Shown in pieces: positions 24,655-37,551 of a DNA stretch of 64,000 nucleotides. Source of the DNA: Inia geoffrensis (lineage: Eukaryota > Chordata > Mammalia > Artiodactyla > Iniidae); NCBI GenBank assembly GCA_036417435.1, contig CM070911.1:558001-622000 (forward strand). Reading direction: 5' to 3'. Position numbers and translations under genes: made by a program. The first letter of the stretch is position 1, and each line of letters starts with the position of its first letter. Under the pieces are notes generated by a model that was given only the letters and a program-made list of their open reading frames with translations, made no database searches and was not told the origin of the DNA.

Positions 24655-24845
24655 TGGACTTTTTGCTCTCAAATCCCCTCTCCCGATGTTAGTTGAGTTA
24701 CTTTGGACAAAGTACCCGGCCACTCTACGTCTGCTTTTTTAATCCAAAAGATGGGCTGGTGACATTATGATTAAATTAACTGACTTGAAAACTGTTAGAA
24801 TTATGCCTAACACAAGGGAATCACTCAAAATTGTGAGCTACAATC
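24655..24845 (+). mobile_element. MIR SINE remnant
   Basis: TGAGTTACTTTGGACAAAGT, then AATCCAAAAGATGGGCTGGT, then AGAATTATGCCTAACACAAG keep the MIR order (core, run of the decayed AAAATGGG motif, then the GTGCCTGGCAC-like motif). Confidence 0.7.
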
Positions 24846-25529
24846 ACCAGGAATAAACTAAAGCCTGAAATACTTTGCTCAAACAATGTATTCTTGGTCA
24901 TAGTATATTAGCACAAAGAGTGTTGTATAAAGAAGGAAGGATGCAAGGAGAAGGGCTGAAATATCCTTCTTTGCTGCTGTAAATAAATTCAAATAGTATT
25001 TGTGCAGCACTTGACCACGCAGCATGATAAGGCATTACCAGGATTGAAATTTGGAAAAATTCACATGATCAGTTTTCAAGCAGTGACATACTATTTTACT
25101 AGAGATTTTTACTGTAGAGATAGTAATTAATTTTAGCCAACTTTCTGTACTCTCATAATATTGAATAACAAGTGATGTTTCAGAAAAGAGATAAAATACA
25201 AAATAATGATACAACATAATTAATGGCAACAGAAAGCTGGCTTAAAAAAGACAGTAATGGAATCACAGAAGTCATAGGTTAAAAAAAAGCACAAGTGATA
25301 TGGCAGAAAATAAAATTCATATTGAAGAGGCAAATATTGTTAGATTGGAGTACTACAAATTGTACTGATTTTGATTATTATCCTTACAACCATTTTTAAG
25401 GAAAAAATTTAAACTAAAAAGAAGTTTGTGACAAATACCATATGAGCATCTATTCATTAAATAATACATGGCTAGTCTAACTTAAAGAGTCCACACCTGT
25501 ATAATGTATCCAAGAGCATTGAGATCAGC
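24846..25529. other. AT-rich intergenic DNA
   Basis: No open frame, RNA or transposon end can be supported. Confidence 0.5.
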
Positions 25530-26093
25530 ATCTGGAAGAGCTACTACACCCCCATGTTCACTGCAGCATTATTCACAGTAGCCAAGAAGTGGAATCAACC
25601 CAAGTGTCCATTGATGGATGGATGAGTGGATGGATGGATGGATGAATGGATGGGTGGATGGTGGATGGTGGATGGATGGATGGATGGATGGATGGGTGGA
25701 TGATGGATGGATGGATGGATAAAAACGCGGTATATATACGTACAAAGGAACATAACCTTGCCTTAAAAAGGAAGGAAATTCTGACGTACAGAACACTCTG
25801 GATGAACCTGGGTGAAATAAGCCATCACAAAAGGGCAAATCCTGCACTATTCACTTACGTGAGGTGCCTTGAGGGTCACACTCACAGAAGCAGAGAGTAG
25901 AACGGAGGCCCCAGGGCCCTGGGATGGGATGACAGGGGGTGGCTGTTCAGCGGGTGTGAGGTTTCCGTTCTGCAGGATGAAGAGTCCTAGAATCCTCTGT
26001 ACAGCAGGGCGTACAGTTGGCAATGCCATATTGCACAGTTTAAATTCTGTTAAGAGGATAATCTCATGTTAAGTCTTCTCATCACAATAAAAA
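25530..26093 (+). mobile_element. LINE-1 3' end, old subfamily, with an internal (TGGA)n array
   Basis: Hallmarks in order: CACTGCAGCATTATTCACAG, TAGCCAAGAAGTGGAATCAA, CCCAAGTGTCCATTGATGGA, a tetranucleotide array, CGGTATATATACGTACAAAG, and then the L1 3' untranslated part up to ATCACAATAAAAATGTTATC. Coding capacity is destroyed. The short open frames inside are not functional genes. Confidence 0.85.
25613..25720. repeat. (TGGA)n microsatellite
   Basis: About 27 degenerate GGAT/GGTG units, expanded from the GATGGATGAATGGATAAA-type motif of the L1 in which it lies. Confidence 0.95.
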
Positions 26094-26499
26094 TGTTATC
26101 AGGAGGGTCTTTTATATTATTTTCCATAATGTTTATATGTTAGAATAGATAACAATTAGTTTTTTTAATTAAAAGGAAAATATAACATGGTTTCCTGATT
26201 CTAGTTGATTTTACTAATTACGTATAAGACCAATATTTTTAAGCCATTGTATTCATTTTCAACAATAATAATTAGAATACTTATGGGAAAAAATGATCCC
26301 ATTTGTACTGGAATAAAAAACTGAGTTATCAAATAGGACTACTAATATAACATGCACAAAATCTTTACAGAGAAAAAAGTTTAAAGTTTTTGAAAGATAA
26401 AACAATACATAAATAGGGAAATATACCTTCGGTATAGATGACAAGGCATAATATGGTACATATGCCAATGCTACCTAACTTAACTTAATGACGGGATGC
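26094..26499. other. AT-rich intergenic DNA
   Basis: Nothing recognisable beyond chance open frames. Confidence 0.5.
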
Positions 26500-26785
26500 A
26501 AAAGACACGGAAGAATATTCTAAGCTGAATTTAACATTTATATGGAAGGCGAGTGGGTCAAGGATGGCCAAGACATTCTGAAGATCAACAATAAGGTGGA
26601 GATTCCAACAAAACAGCCAGAATTATAAACAGTACGTCAACTTATACAATATATCATGGATACAAAAGAAGGCAATTGATCAGCAAAACCAAACAGACAA
26701 TCTAGCTAGAGATAAGAATAAAAACAGCACCTAGTATAACAGAGTTGTCACTTCAGAGCAGTGGGGACTATTTTAAAATTAATTT
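26500..26785 (+). mobile_element. Probable LINE-1 ORF2-region remnant
   Basis: Plus-strand segments such as TAACATTTATATGGAAGGCG, AAGGATGGCCAAGACATTCT and AAGGCAATTGATCAGC resemble decayed versions of the L1 ORF2 stretch around the conserved CCAAGATAGCCAAAGCAATC. All frames contain stops. The similarity is weak, so this is tentative. Confidence 0.4.
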
Positions 26786-26885
26786 TATAAAAGAGAAGAT
26801 ACCACCAAAGCAAACAGAAATGTCGGAGAGAAAATAACACATATCAAAGTATTATCAGCTTGTGCTAAAGAACCACTGGAGAGCT

Positions 26886-27262
26886 ACCTTAGTCAGCTCA
26901 GGTGGCCATACAAACCCCACCGATGGGGCATCTTCAACAACAGAAATGTCATCTCTCCGGTTCCTGGAGGCTGGAATCTGAGATCAGGGTATGGGCAGGG
27001 CTGGTTCCTCCCCGGGCCTCTCTCCTGGGCGTGTAGACGGCCGTCTCCTCCCCGTGTCCTCACGTGGAGACTGGGGTCCCTCTGTGTGTTCTGAGCTCCT
27101 CTTCTCATAGGACACAAGGAGTATTGATCAGGGACCCCCTTAACAGTATCACTTAACGTAATTAACTCTACAGACCGTGCCTCCAAATATGGCGACATTC
27201 TGAGGGCCCAAGGATTAGGACTTCAACATGTGATTTTCAGGGGGATGCAATTCATCCCATAA
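26886..27262 (-). mobile_element. MLT1-like (ERVL-MaLR) solo LTR
   Basis: On the plus strand the reverse LTR order is clear: AACAACAGAAATGTCATCTC, GGTTCCTGGAGGCTGGAATC, CAGGGCTGGTTCCTCC, GACGGCCGTCTCCTCC, CCTCTTCTCATAGGACAC, TCCAAATATGGCGACATTCT, GGATTAGGACTTCAAC and CAATTCATCCCATAAC. It is non-coding and near full length, and no internal retroviral part adjoins it. Confidence 0.9.
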
Positions 27263-29123
27263 CGACTGCAGTGAGAAAAAGAAACACAGGAATATATATG
27301 AAAAGGAAATTTACAAATATGGAAATGAAATGTTAACCTTCTGAAATGTCATCAACTTTGCCAGCATTCGGTTAAATGGAAATGTGTGATGTGATTTCAT
27401 GGCCATAGTATCTGCAAAAATTAATCTGTGTAAGGTTGTGCAGAAATGGAAACTACCGGAAACTGAGGCAGATGTATAAATTGATCAAAGCGATTTGGTT
27501 AACTTGGCAGGAGAATAAGCTTGCAGGCGCTCCGGCTCTGGGAACCTGCGGTCTCTCGCGCAGCATAAACCCCACTGAGAGTCCGTCACCCTCATGCACC
27601 ACTGAGGCAGAGCACAGATGCTCATTGCGACACTACTTGTGACAGAGAAACATGAGCCTCCATGTAAATGCTGATCAGTAAACAGTGACTAAGGCCCCTC
27701 AGATGACAGCACCGCCCTGGATCCCCCTGTGTGTGGGTCCCATGCTGGTGCACATCAGGCCCTACCCCTCCTAGATGTCACCCTCCAACAGAGATAACTG
27801 CTGAAAACTGAAGTATGTCTCTGCTTTGATGGCAAGAGGAGGGAGTGTTATCCCTTCAGACGCCCGGAAGGAGAGACGGGCAGCCTGAGAGGTGCGCCCC
27901 CACCACACGCTGAGCTCCCTGCATCTGGCTCTGCACTCGCCCGTCCCGACCCTGGACTTTAAGAAGCACCTTGAAGTCACAGACTCTAATGTCTTAGTCA
28001 GTCTAAGAACCTCTGTTTCCGTCACTAGATTAGGGGCCAGTCAGCCCTCTCTCCGTGTTTTATGTACTGAGTAGAAACAGGAGGAGAGTCTCTCGTTGTC
28101 AGCTAACGCCAGGGGCAGGGATTGCAGTAAGAGAGGAAACAGGGAAAGGACAGGTCTGTCTCTTACAGCCAATGCGTTGGTGTTGCCGCAGCGTAGCAGA
28201 ACAATGGAAATAATTCTAGTGCACAGAATGGATCGTTCAAAAACATCCCGTAATTCTGGTAGTCAGAACATTTTAAAGGAGCGTTTCTAAGAGATTCAAA
28301 CAGAACTTTAACTACTTTGTTTGATATAATAAAATGCTTTTAAAATGCACTTTAACTACACAGTAGCTATAATAATTCTGTTTTTATATTAAATTTTCTG
28401 CTGAACGTTTTTCATTTGTCTAAAAATACCTTTCTTTGAAACTCAACTGTCATCTTCATATAAAAATTTTAAAGTGATAATGATACATTTTCTTATTAAA
28501 ATCTGAAGGGAAAATTCAAGCCCAAAATATTTTTACATTATTTTTCTGGTGAAACTATATTTAGATACAGATCTGTTATATATCACACAATAAATATATC
28601 AATGATTCATAGGAGAATTAATTTTGCAATTCAGAATTTTCTTTTTTGAGAAAACTCAAAGTCTAAATGCAAGAACATTTATCTTCATATATCTCTGTTT
28701 ACACAGGCAACCTAGACAGTTCACTTAGAATTTAAAATATATATTGTATGCAGGTTAATAATTGTGATGTTTTCTTCTTGAGACTTAAAGCACATTTCAT
28801 GATTTAATAAAAGAACTCTTATTAGCGGCCCCAGAGAGAAGACGGGGCATCTAGTACTTTGGTTTTGCTTTTCATACTGCTCTTAATCCAATGATGAAAA
28901 CAGAGGAAAATCCTTTGTTAATACAACTTTGTGTAACTTGAGTTACTCATTGGCCACAGAACTTCTGTGCGGCAACGTGAGAAACTTACGTCCGATGAGG
29001 ATAAAGGCCATGAAGTGCTACCCGGTGATAAATTATGTGCTGCTCTAAGAAGTTTCATCTCTACAAATAGAATTACCTAGAATTTTAAGGCTGAACCAGA
29101 TAATGCGTTTTGTCTTACTTGAG
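27263..29123. other. Intergenic DNA between two MLT1-like LTRs
   Basis: A GC-average first half is followed by AT-rich DNA (28,290-28,830). No internal retroviral coding sequence is recognisable between the two LTRs, although they share orientation. Only chance open frames are seen. Confidence 0.5.
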
Positions 29124-29442
29124 GCAGACCCAACAAAGTACCACCAACTCAGGGGCCTGTAAACCACAGACACTGACGTTTCTCAGTTCTGGAGGCTGAC
29201 TCTGAGGTCAGGAGACAGGGTGGTGCGCGAGGGCCCCGTCCGGGTCACAGTCTTCTCTCTGTGTCCTCACCTGGCAGGTGGGCAGGGACCTCTCTGGGGT
29301 CTGTTTTACCAGGGCCCTCATCTCATTAGGAAGCCCCCCTCCCCCGCATGACAACGTCACCTCCCAATACAATCACATTGCGGGGGGGGTTAGGATTTCA
29401 ACACGTGAATCTGGGGAGACACAAACATTCAGAATGTAACAT
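29124..29442 (-). mobile_element. MLT1-like (ERVL-MaLR) solo LTR
   Basis: Plus-strand marks in order: CAACAAAGTACCACCAACTC, TCTCAGTTCTGGAGGCTGAC, TGTGTCCTCACCTGGCAGG, CCAATACAATCACATTG, GGTTAGGATTTCAACACGTG and CATTCAGAATGTAAC. It differs widely from the copy at 26,886, so the two need not be a pair from one provirus. Confidence 0.88.
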
Positions 29443-30296
29443 TTCTGTGATGGACTTTGATAGTGAAGAAAGACAAACAAAGGAAAGCCACACTAAAGAA
29501 CACACACATTTAGGGGAGGGGGGCTGTATGATTTAGCTAAGAAATGACCCACATCGCTCCTTTCCCTCTCCACTGTCCTCAAAGAGAGAGGGAGAAAGAG
29601 ATGCGTGACCCCTAATCCCTGATGGACACACCACAGTGTGTTGTGCTGTGTGGGGCATCGCCTGGGGGCAGGTACACTGCTCCGTCTCCGAGAGGCCATC
29701 TGTGCTTAGAGCAACATGAGTGACAAGTGAGACTCAACGTCCCCCAGTTGTATTTATTTTTATAAATGGAAAGGCCAGACTGTTCATCCTTTTATTGGTT
29801 CAGTTAAGTAAGACTTTTCTGAAAATATCTTTTTAAAGAAGAAACTAAACATTGTTTCTTTTTTCTAATCTGAAAAATAATAGATGTTGACTTCAGTTGC
29901 CAGTTATGATGAAGTAACTGTGCCACACTTAACTTTTGGACCGAAACAACTGGAAAATTGGGCAGAAGATATGAAACAACTTTTTTCAGATGTTGGAAAA
30001 CAGGCAGCACAGGGGCTGTGATCCCTGATAAAAAGAGAAACAAATGCAGTGTTTCCTATACTTGCCCAGGGTGTGTGCAGGGACAAAATCCCCCAGAAAG
30101 GCTTACAGGTACAATATTCCCTGAGTGTTTTACATTCTTAAGACCATTTTCTTTTAGCCATGATACATGAAAAACAGCTTGGCTGGCCCTAGAATCCTGG
30201 TTTCTGAGACGGTTGTTTCCTGTGGCCTCACTCCGTGTGTTTCTCTTGAGAAGAGTGATGTCATCTTCATTCTTCTGCCCATGGAAGTTATTAGAG
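29443..30296. other. Intergenic DNA, nothing recognised
   Basis: Mixed composition with no supported gene or transposon end. Confidence 0.5.
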
Positions 30297-30990
30297 ACCT
30301 TTGCCTTTAAGCCCTTAGGATTTTGTTTCTTTGTCTTTCAATTTTAGTAGTTTTACTAGGCTATGTCCCAGAGTTAAATATCTCAGGCCAATTTCCACGA
30401 GCACCCAGTAGACCCTTCTAATATATAACTTCAATTATTTTATTTATGGAAAAGTTCCTAAATTACAGTTTAATTAGGTCTGGCCCACTGGTTTGTTTGG
30501 GATTCTAGTTATATGTGTGTTAGTTCTTCTTTGTCTCTCTTTCATTTCACCATTTCATTCTGCTTCTTTATTTATCTACTTTTTAATTTAATTTTGTTCA
30601 TTGTTTTCTTATCTTTCTTCAATGCTGCAATTTTTCACTTAATTGTTTCTGTCTTTTTCCATTTTTATATATTTCAATAAAAGTTGTTTTTTCTTACAAC
30701 CAAATGCTGGCTGAGGATATTTAATTGAATGTATAGCATTGTGCTCCATTTTCTTCTACGTCACAGTGATTTTTAGCAGTGCATTTTCATCAGCTGTGAT
30801 CTTCTGATTCTCGTTTTGTATCTTTCTCTAATAAGAGCTCTCCCCAGCTCTCAGTTACCTTTGCTCGTGTGTTTCCCCAGTACAGGTGGCTGGTGGTGGT
30901 GGCTGATGATTGTTCTTGTCATGGGAGGCACAGTTTTGTGCCTCTCGTCGTAGTCTCTTCTTTGGTCGTGTGAGACCCTGATTCTCCCTC
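30297..30990. mobile_element. Probable old LINE-1 remnant (T-rich on plus strand)
   Basis: TTTGTCTTTCAATTTTAGTA, TTGTTTGGGATTCTAGTTAT, ATTTCACCATTTCATTCTGC and AATGCTGCAATTTTTCAC follow the order of a T-rich L1M-type internal segment common in mammals. Divergence is high, the strand of the parent element is not certain, and no coding frame survives. Confidence 0.45.
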
Positions 30991-33484
30991 TTTTCTTCCC
31001 TCTACTCACTCACCACCTGCCTCCAAAGGCACCTCTCCTTCCCTAGAAGCACGGCCTCCCCCAGACTGCCTGGAGTCCCTGTGTATTCAAGTGCTTTCCT
31101 GAACCGTGGCCGGAAGCCACCAGGACCCCCTCAAGCTGCATCACCCTGGGAGTGACGGTAGCTTCATCGCAGGCCCATCACTCCTGCAGCATCTGGCTCT
31201 GTGCTGGTCAGGACAAGGTCTTCATGGCTTCGCTCCCAGGTTCCCAGTCAAAGAGTTGCCCATGGTGGACGCACAGTAGGTATTTGCTTATTTTAACTGG
31301 TTTACTTGTTTTTGTCTTAATAAGGAGGAAGTTTATAATGTGACAGGAATCTTACATTTATAGCCGTCCCCCAATAAGTACGACTCAGTTAAGCTTTATA
31401 CACGTTTTTATAATTCTGCTTAACTAGGAACAGGTCATGTTGGTTAAGCAGGGTAAAGAAATGTGACAGCGAATAAACAATATTTGTTCCCTTCAGCATC
31501 AAAATTAGCCGACCCTATTCTGATAACATGTGACCAACATTTTAAATCAATGTGGACAGTGTGGAGCCCTTAGAGACTAGAGTTTCCCGCATGCAAGGTG
31601 AAGTGCAAGTTGCTGAAGGAAGAAAGACAACTGGGGACAAAGGAGATACACGTGAAGTACGTACACTTAGACAGAAAACGGGGGCATTCAGGAGCGTGTG
31701 AAACTGGGGCCGAGACAGTCACTGCAGTTTCTTTTTCTGTCTTGGCTGAATCCTGTGCAGACTTTAGAGCCAAGTTCACACACCACCGGGTGGCTGAGTG
31801 TTTCTTCCCCAGCCATCTGAGTCCCGTCTTCACGAGCCTGCGTGGTTCTCACATGCTGACTGCATTCTCCAGCACACTCAGGCACCTTTATGACAATATT
31901 TACTGGTAATTATATCTGCTTCTGTTTTGTTCAGAAAATATTTACTTTTATCAGCATATTAAAAATTAACATTTCATTCTAGTGATGAGGAATCTCTGAG
32001 GAATCTCTCAGGAATATCTAAGCAGGTGAAATAATTTCCAAGTTCACATAATAAGTCACCAACACACCAGTGTGTATTTCCCAAATTGCTCTTTTCTTAA
32101 GTTGCGCCTAAAGTAGAGAGACATCTAATGCCAGGAAAAACATGATTGGATTTGCTGCACCTCTGGACCCACTTCAGCAGAACCCCAAGCCCTTTCTGGG
32201 TTGTAAGTCACGGGACTAAGAAAGTCTAATTGTCCAGGTAAGCAAACTACGCGAGCATCTGTCCAGGGACAAAGTGAGTACCAAAGAGACCTTCAACCAA
32301 ATTCGGAAACTTCCTCTTGTGACCTCACAGGATGGTGAGCAGGGCCCTCGTCCTTGTCCAGAGGTTCTGGACCTGGAGCCTAGAAGCAGCGGCTGGATGG
32401 GAGGTTGCTTGTCTCCCTTAGAGAAGATGGGAAGGGGTTTCCCTTTGTGGGGCAAAGGAGAAGAGGGGACTGTTGACCTGGGGGACTGGGTGAGGCTAGT
32501 TAATCACCAAACCCATCTCGTCTTCACCCAGTTCACAGACTTCAGTGCTGTTTCCCAGCATCGGCCTCACTGAGCAGCCGGGCCGCACAGACACAGGCAC
32601 GAAATACAGTTTCACCATCTTAGGCCACTGAAATAAGTGGATTTGTCTATTACAGTAGATAATGTTTTACCGCTAACCAGTTGGTCAACTTTGAACCTCC
32701 GGCCCTTGACCTTTGTTGCCGGACGGGTGCAGCATGTGGCGGACCTTCCTTTGCAAGATGGAGTGAGGTCACCTGCAGGGATGGGCAGACATTTACTAAC
32801 CAGGAGGGTCGGGACCGTAGTTACTAGAAACATCCAGCCTGTTTAGATGCCTCTTCCGCTAACCGTTTCGTCTGTTATCAGTGACCCGATCTCCGTCCTT
32901 GAAGCCCCCCAGGGGGGTATTTTCCTGTTTGGCTTACAGAGCCTTTTCAAAGCGTTATTCAAATGAGGGAATAACATTGTTCTCCCTTCCCCCAAAAACC
33001 ACTAAACATTTTGTCGACTTAAAATATTGTTCGAAATCGTCCTACAACAGGATTCTATGGCATCTTTGTGCAAGGGGAAATGTACAAAGAAGTAAGCGGT
33101 TATTCTCATAAGTGGGCACTGCCAAGTGGCTTTCCTTTTCCATCGAACTTGCAGCGAATTTATTTACGTTTGGGAGAAATACAATGATTGGGTATAAATA
33201 TGTCTTTTACTGCTTGACAATGAGAATGCAAGTGACTATGTTATTAGTGCTCATACACAGACTAGAATTCCCTCAGTCGCTGGAGGTGTCACCTGATTAT
33301 AAAATACAAGCAGGATGGCAGAGTTTCGGGATTAAAGCCCTGAGCCTTCTGGAGTCCAGGTCCAGCGTTTGCTTCTCGTTACCCTAACTAATAGCCACAC
33401 AAGGCTGAAGTGCATAGATTTTGACAATTGTGATATTCATTTTTCCTGAAGCCACCCAGAAGATTACTCTATCAATTCTTCATA
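30991..33484. other. Intergenic DNA, nothing recognised
   Basis: Average composition. Open frames up to about 103 codons overlap on both strands (31,570-31,909; 32,216-32,573; 32,612-32,846; 32,881-33,387) and have no recognisable domain or splice context. I see no transposon ends. Confidence 0.5.
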
Positions 33485-33709
33485 AAAAATCAGTATGAGG
33501 GCTTCCCTGATGGTGCAGTGGTTGAGAGTCCGCCTGCCGATGCAGGAGACGCGGGTTCGTGCCCCGGTCCGGGAAGATCCCACGTGCCGCGGAGCGGCTG
33601 GGCCCGTGAGCCATGGCCGCTGACCCTGCACGTCCGGAGCCTGTGCTCCGCAACGGGAGAGGCCGCAACAGTGAGAGGCCCGTGTACCGCAAAAAAAAAA
33701 TCAATATGA
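33485..33709 (+). mobile_element. CHR-2-type SINE
   Basis: The body (33499-33694) is CHR-2 with a short A-tail. Flanks AAAAAATCAGTATGA and AAAAAATCAATATGA are target-site duplications with one mismatch. Small changes in the head (GATGGTGCAGTGG) mark it as slightly diverged. Confidence 0.95.
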
Positions 33710-34605
33710 TTAACTTTTCCATTTATTTCTAGCTGTGCATGATGCATATTTCAAAACACGTGCTTGAACTTATTTTGTCCTATGAAGCCAGCAGTATTTC
33801 AAAAAAAATATGTAATATAACCTGTGAATGTCTATTTGGGGCCATGATTTCTACCTGCAGAAAAATACAGTGCATTCAATGTGGCTCTTGAAAGCATTTT
33901 TAAAAGTTCTTTCTCTCTGGAAAAATCTTATAAATATGAATAATCTCTTTTTCCACTAGAGTGGCATGACACCTATCTTTGCAGATTAAAAATGGGAAAC
34001 ACATTTCTCAGGCAAGACTGCAGCTGTTTTAGCAGAATGTCATTTGCTAAGTTCGAGCAACAGGATTGGGCCATCGGAGCCAGTGATACCCTCCCCACGC
34101 CCGGAGCATCAGGAAGATCCCACTGCTACACTGACTCACCCCACTTCCCCCATCAAAACAATAACCAGTAAGAGTCCTCCATGGCATTGAGGGGAGACTT
34201 TTTTAGGCTACTTATACAAAATGAACATAAAATGGTAATAGTTTTCCACCTGTAAAGTAAAATACTTTCCGATGTTCAAAACTAGTCTTTGTAGGGCCGG
34301 GACTGCTTGGGGCTTGGTGGCTGTAGACACTTTTCCTGCAAATGGCTTTTCAACCAGGAAGAGCTACACCCTCACAGTGCACCTGCCAGAGCTGTCAGGA
34401 GGAAAAAGCCTGATTCTTGACCCTAAACAGTCACGATCCTTGTGGGGAAACAAAACGTTCACACACAGAGGGTCACAGGTCAAGGTGCAGTAAAGAAGGA
34501 GGGGTCTGCTCAGCCAGACGAGTGGGGACCACCAGTGATTTTCACTGAAAGCTTTACCAGCCATATGGACATCGTGAATCCTCTAGACATGACCCAAAGT
34601 CTCTG
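33710..34605. other. Intergenic DNA, nothing recognised
   Basis: AT-rich to 34,000, then average. No supported gene. Confidence 0.5.
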
Positions 34606-34682
34606 ATAGAGAGATAGACGATCAATAGATCAATAGGCCGATAGATAAACAGATAGTAGGTAGATGATCAACAGATGATAGC
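34606..34682. repeat. Degenerate (GATA)n array
   Basis: GATAGAGAGATAGACGATCA and GATAGATAAACAGATAGTAG type units over about 77 bases. Confidence 0.9.
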
Positions 34683-35760
34683 TACGTGGGTGGATAGCCC
34701 ACCACAGGCACTGAGGTACCGCACCCCGCGGATGCTGAGTCGAAAGTGACGCTGGTCTGGGCCTTCTGCAGCCACAGCCCTGGGCAGCATGTCAACGGGG
34801 GTTTGACCCTAGGCCTCCTAATTCCGCGCCGAGGTCTGGGCTTGGGGGAGGTGAGGGAACCTGCCCACCCGGTGCCTCCCCTCCCGCCGCCCCACCAGCC
34901 CCTCAGGCCTCCAGACCCCATCCCCTGCCCCCTCCGTGTTCAGTCTCCTCTTTCCTAGCTCTGCACCCTTTTCGGCACAACAGGCCAGGAGGCTGTCAGG
35001 TAAGAGGCCGTCCAGGAGAGCCCCCTGCAGCGGGGTGACCGCGTCTCTGCACATACCGTGACGTCTGTCCGGATCACCCCTCTCCTGCGGCCTTGCCCCC
35101 TGCGGCGGCTCCGGGATGCCCTCCAGGCTGTGCTGACCAGGATTGCGCCCAGTCTGCGCCACGCCAGGAGCACCGAACAGGCCACGGATGGGTTCGAGGT
35201 GTCTGGGCCAGAACTCAGGGCGCTGGGCCGTCCCACCCCCTGCGAGGACTGCAATGCGGGATGCGGGCCTCGAGGGAGAGAGCCCCGCATGGACCCCGAG
35301 GACAGAGAAGGAGCGGAGGGGCTCCATGCGGGGGTCGCGGGCGCTCTCCTCCCGCCCAGACGAGTTCCCGCAGTGATGCAAACAGAGGAGCCGTGGGTGA
35401 GCATCTGTAGCCACTGGTGAGCCTCAGCCGTGCCTGCAGCTGGAAACCCGCTCGGGGACCTGGGGGCCTCTGAGCCTGCCCATCCTTTCCTAGAGCGTCA
35501 GGCGCTGCAAACGACTCTGCAAATGTTGGCATGTACGGTATTAAAAGCAGGGTGTTTTCCATGTGTGTCACCTGTTCTCTGCTCTCCCTGTGGAGGCCCC
35601 GGGCCCCCAGGGTCCCACCCATCCAGTCAGCCCAGGGCCCTCGGCCAGAATCAGACACTCTCCTCCCAGATGTTTCCAACACGCAGCCCTCAATTCCTGT
35701 CCTAACAGGATATGTGAATGTTACCACAGGACTCCTGGACCAGGTTAGGCTAAATTTCAT
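34683..35760. other. GC-rich block, no gene recognised
   Basis: GC-rich with moderate CpG (highest at about 35,030-35,350). Open frames of up to 198 codons exist on both strands, but in mutually overlapping frames, and none resembles a protein I know. It could be a decayed CpG island or an unidentified exon; I cannot decide from sequence alone. Confidence 0.45.
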
Positions 35761-37551
35761 TGTGTTTAGTGTTTCAATGCGTCCCCACTTTATTTGCTCC
35801 CTGTGTATTTACTATAGAATCTTCCTATTTTGCCACGTCCATAGACTAAATTATTGCTAACTCTTCAAGTCACAGCAGTCTAAGAATTGACTTTCATCTT
35901 TGGACACATCTCCCTGTGGTCCACATTTTCCCATTTGGACTCCGTGATGGCAGTTTGGCTGATATACACGTGTTGGAACAACTGCCAGGAGATTGTTGTG
36001 CAGAATTAGGGTCATTGCTGTGGTTCCCTTGGACTCCTTCCGAGCTGTTCCCTCACTTTGTCCAGTCACTTTTGTGAACAATTTCATTTTAAGACATGGT
36101 CAGCATGTTTATCCACTTTTCAGTAAACACAAAGCTGGGAAGCCTAGTCTATATGTCAAGTGACAGTTATCACTCATGAATTTTGTGGCAGATTAGAAGG
36201 ATGTGAGAAAATGAAAAGATAAAATAAGAGGGCAAATGTGAAATCCTACGTTAACATTAAAAAACCCACAACTACCAAATGGAAGAAGGTGGGTTAACTC
36301 ACATTTTTCAGCTGAAAGAATTTATGCTTTTTTTAAAAGCGGGATCGATAGAAATAAAGAATATTGTGACTAGAAAAGGATAGTGCCGGCCCTTCCCATC
36401 TTAGACTCATGTAACAGAAATACAGATAGAGAAAAGTCAAGGAGGGGGTGGCACTCAGCATGGACCAGTGAGTAAAGCCTTTGGCAAAATAATTAAACAG
36501 GAACGCAGGTAAAACGCCATGAAAAGTGCTTAGTACAATGTCTTGGAACCCATGATCCTCTGGGTAGATCTCCCTCGAGCCATCTGAAAAGGACTTCGTC
36601 ATGAAATTCTCGTATAAAAGACTAGTGCTGGGATCTGGTGGTATTCACACGATTCCAGCTGTCATGCTGGTGATTTTGAAAATTCATCTGGTAGTGGAAT
36701 GCTCAGGGGTCTTAGACTGAGAAGACCCGGGAGACAAGGCAGCATGACCTGAGAAATGCGACGTAGAGCCTTGCAAATGTGTTCCCGGGGTCATAGCTGC
36801 TGTTTTCTCAAGAAAAAATGCCATGACAAGAAACAAATGGAAAAAAGAATCCTTTCATGATAAAGGAAACGTTGCTATTTTAGCTCTACCACCAGCATTG
36901 CAGAAGCCATTGCAAAGATCCCCCTATGCCTACATTTGACATTTTGTACATAAGGCCCTTGAGAGCTGTATTTTTGGTTCCTGAGTTACTTAAGATGTGG
37001 CAGCAAATAAGCCTCAGTTCTGTCAAGGATGAATTTATACAATGCGACTTAAACAAGTCCATTTTAAAGTGTAGTCACACCTCCAGAGGTAGCTTCCAAA
37101 AACCGGTAACTTTTTAATTTATCTGCAGTTGCATAAGTAAAGTCACCTCACTTGAATTCCGGAGTTTGCACTATTCATTCAACAATTCAGCAGACAGTTT
37201 CTGAGCACCTACTATGTGCAGAGTGTTTATTTAGTGCAACCAACGATAGAACCACACGTGCTTTTCCTTCCGGTTTTGTATAGAATAGATGTATGTATAC
37301 AAGTAATATCAAACTAGAGACAAAGGGATAAATAACTTTAGAGAACATGAGGTCCGCTTGAAAGAAAATCTCTTTCTGGATGAAATGCCCTGAACAAGGA
37401 ATCTAGAGTATGAGCAGCTTCTGGACACACAGAGGTACTGGGCAAAGTTCACCTAAGACTACTTACTTGGGATGTTCAAAGAAACACGCCTCGGGATTCT
37501 CTCTGTAACACTCCTCGAAATTGCAAAGGGCTGGGCACACCTAAAGCCTCT
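35761..37551. other. Intergenic DNA with one short MIR/L2-like piece
   Basis: CAATTCAGCAGACAGTTTCTGAGCACCTACTATGTGCAGAG-like wording near 37,180-37,225 matches the common mammalian MIR/L2 motif in which size limits of the family are reached. Otherwise nothing is recognised. Confidence 0.45.
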
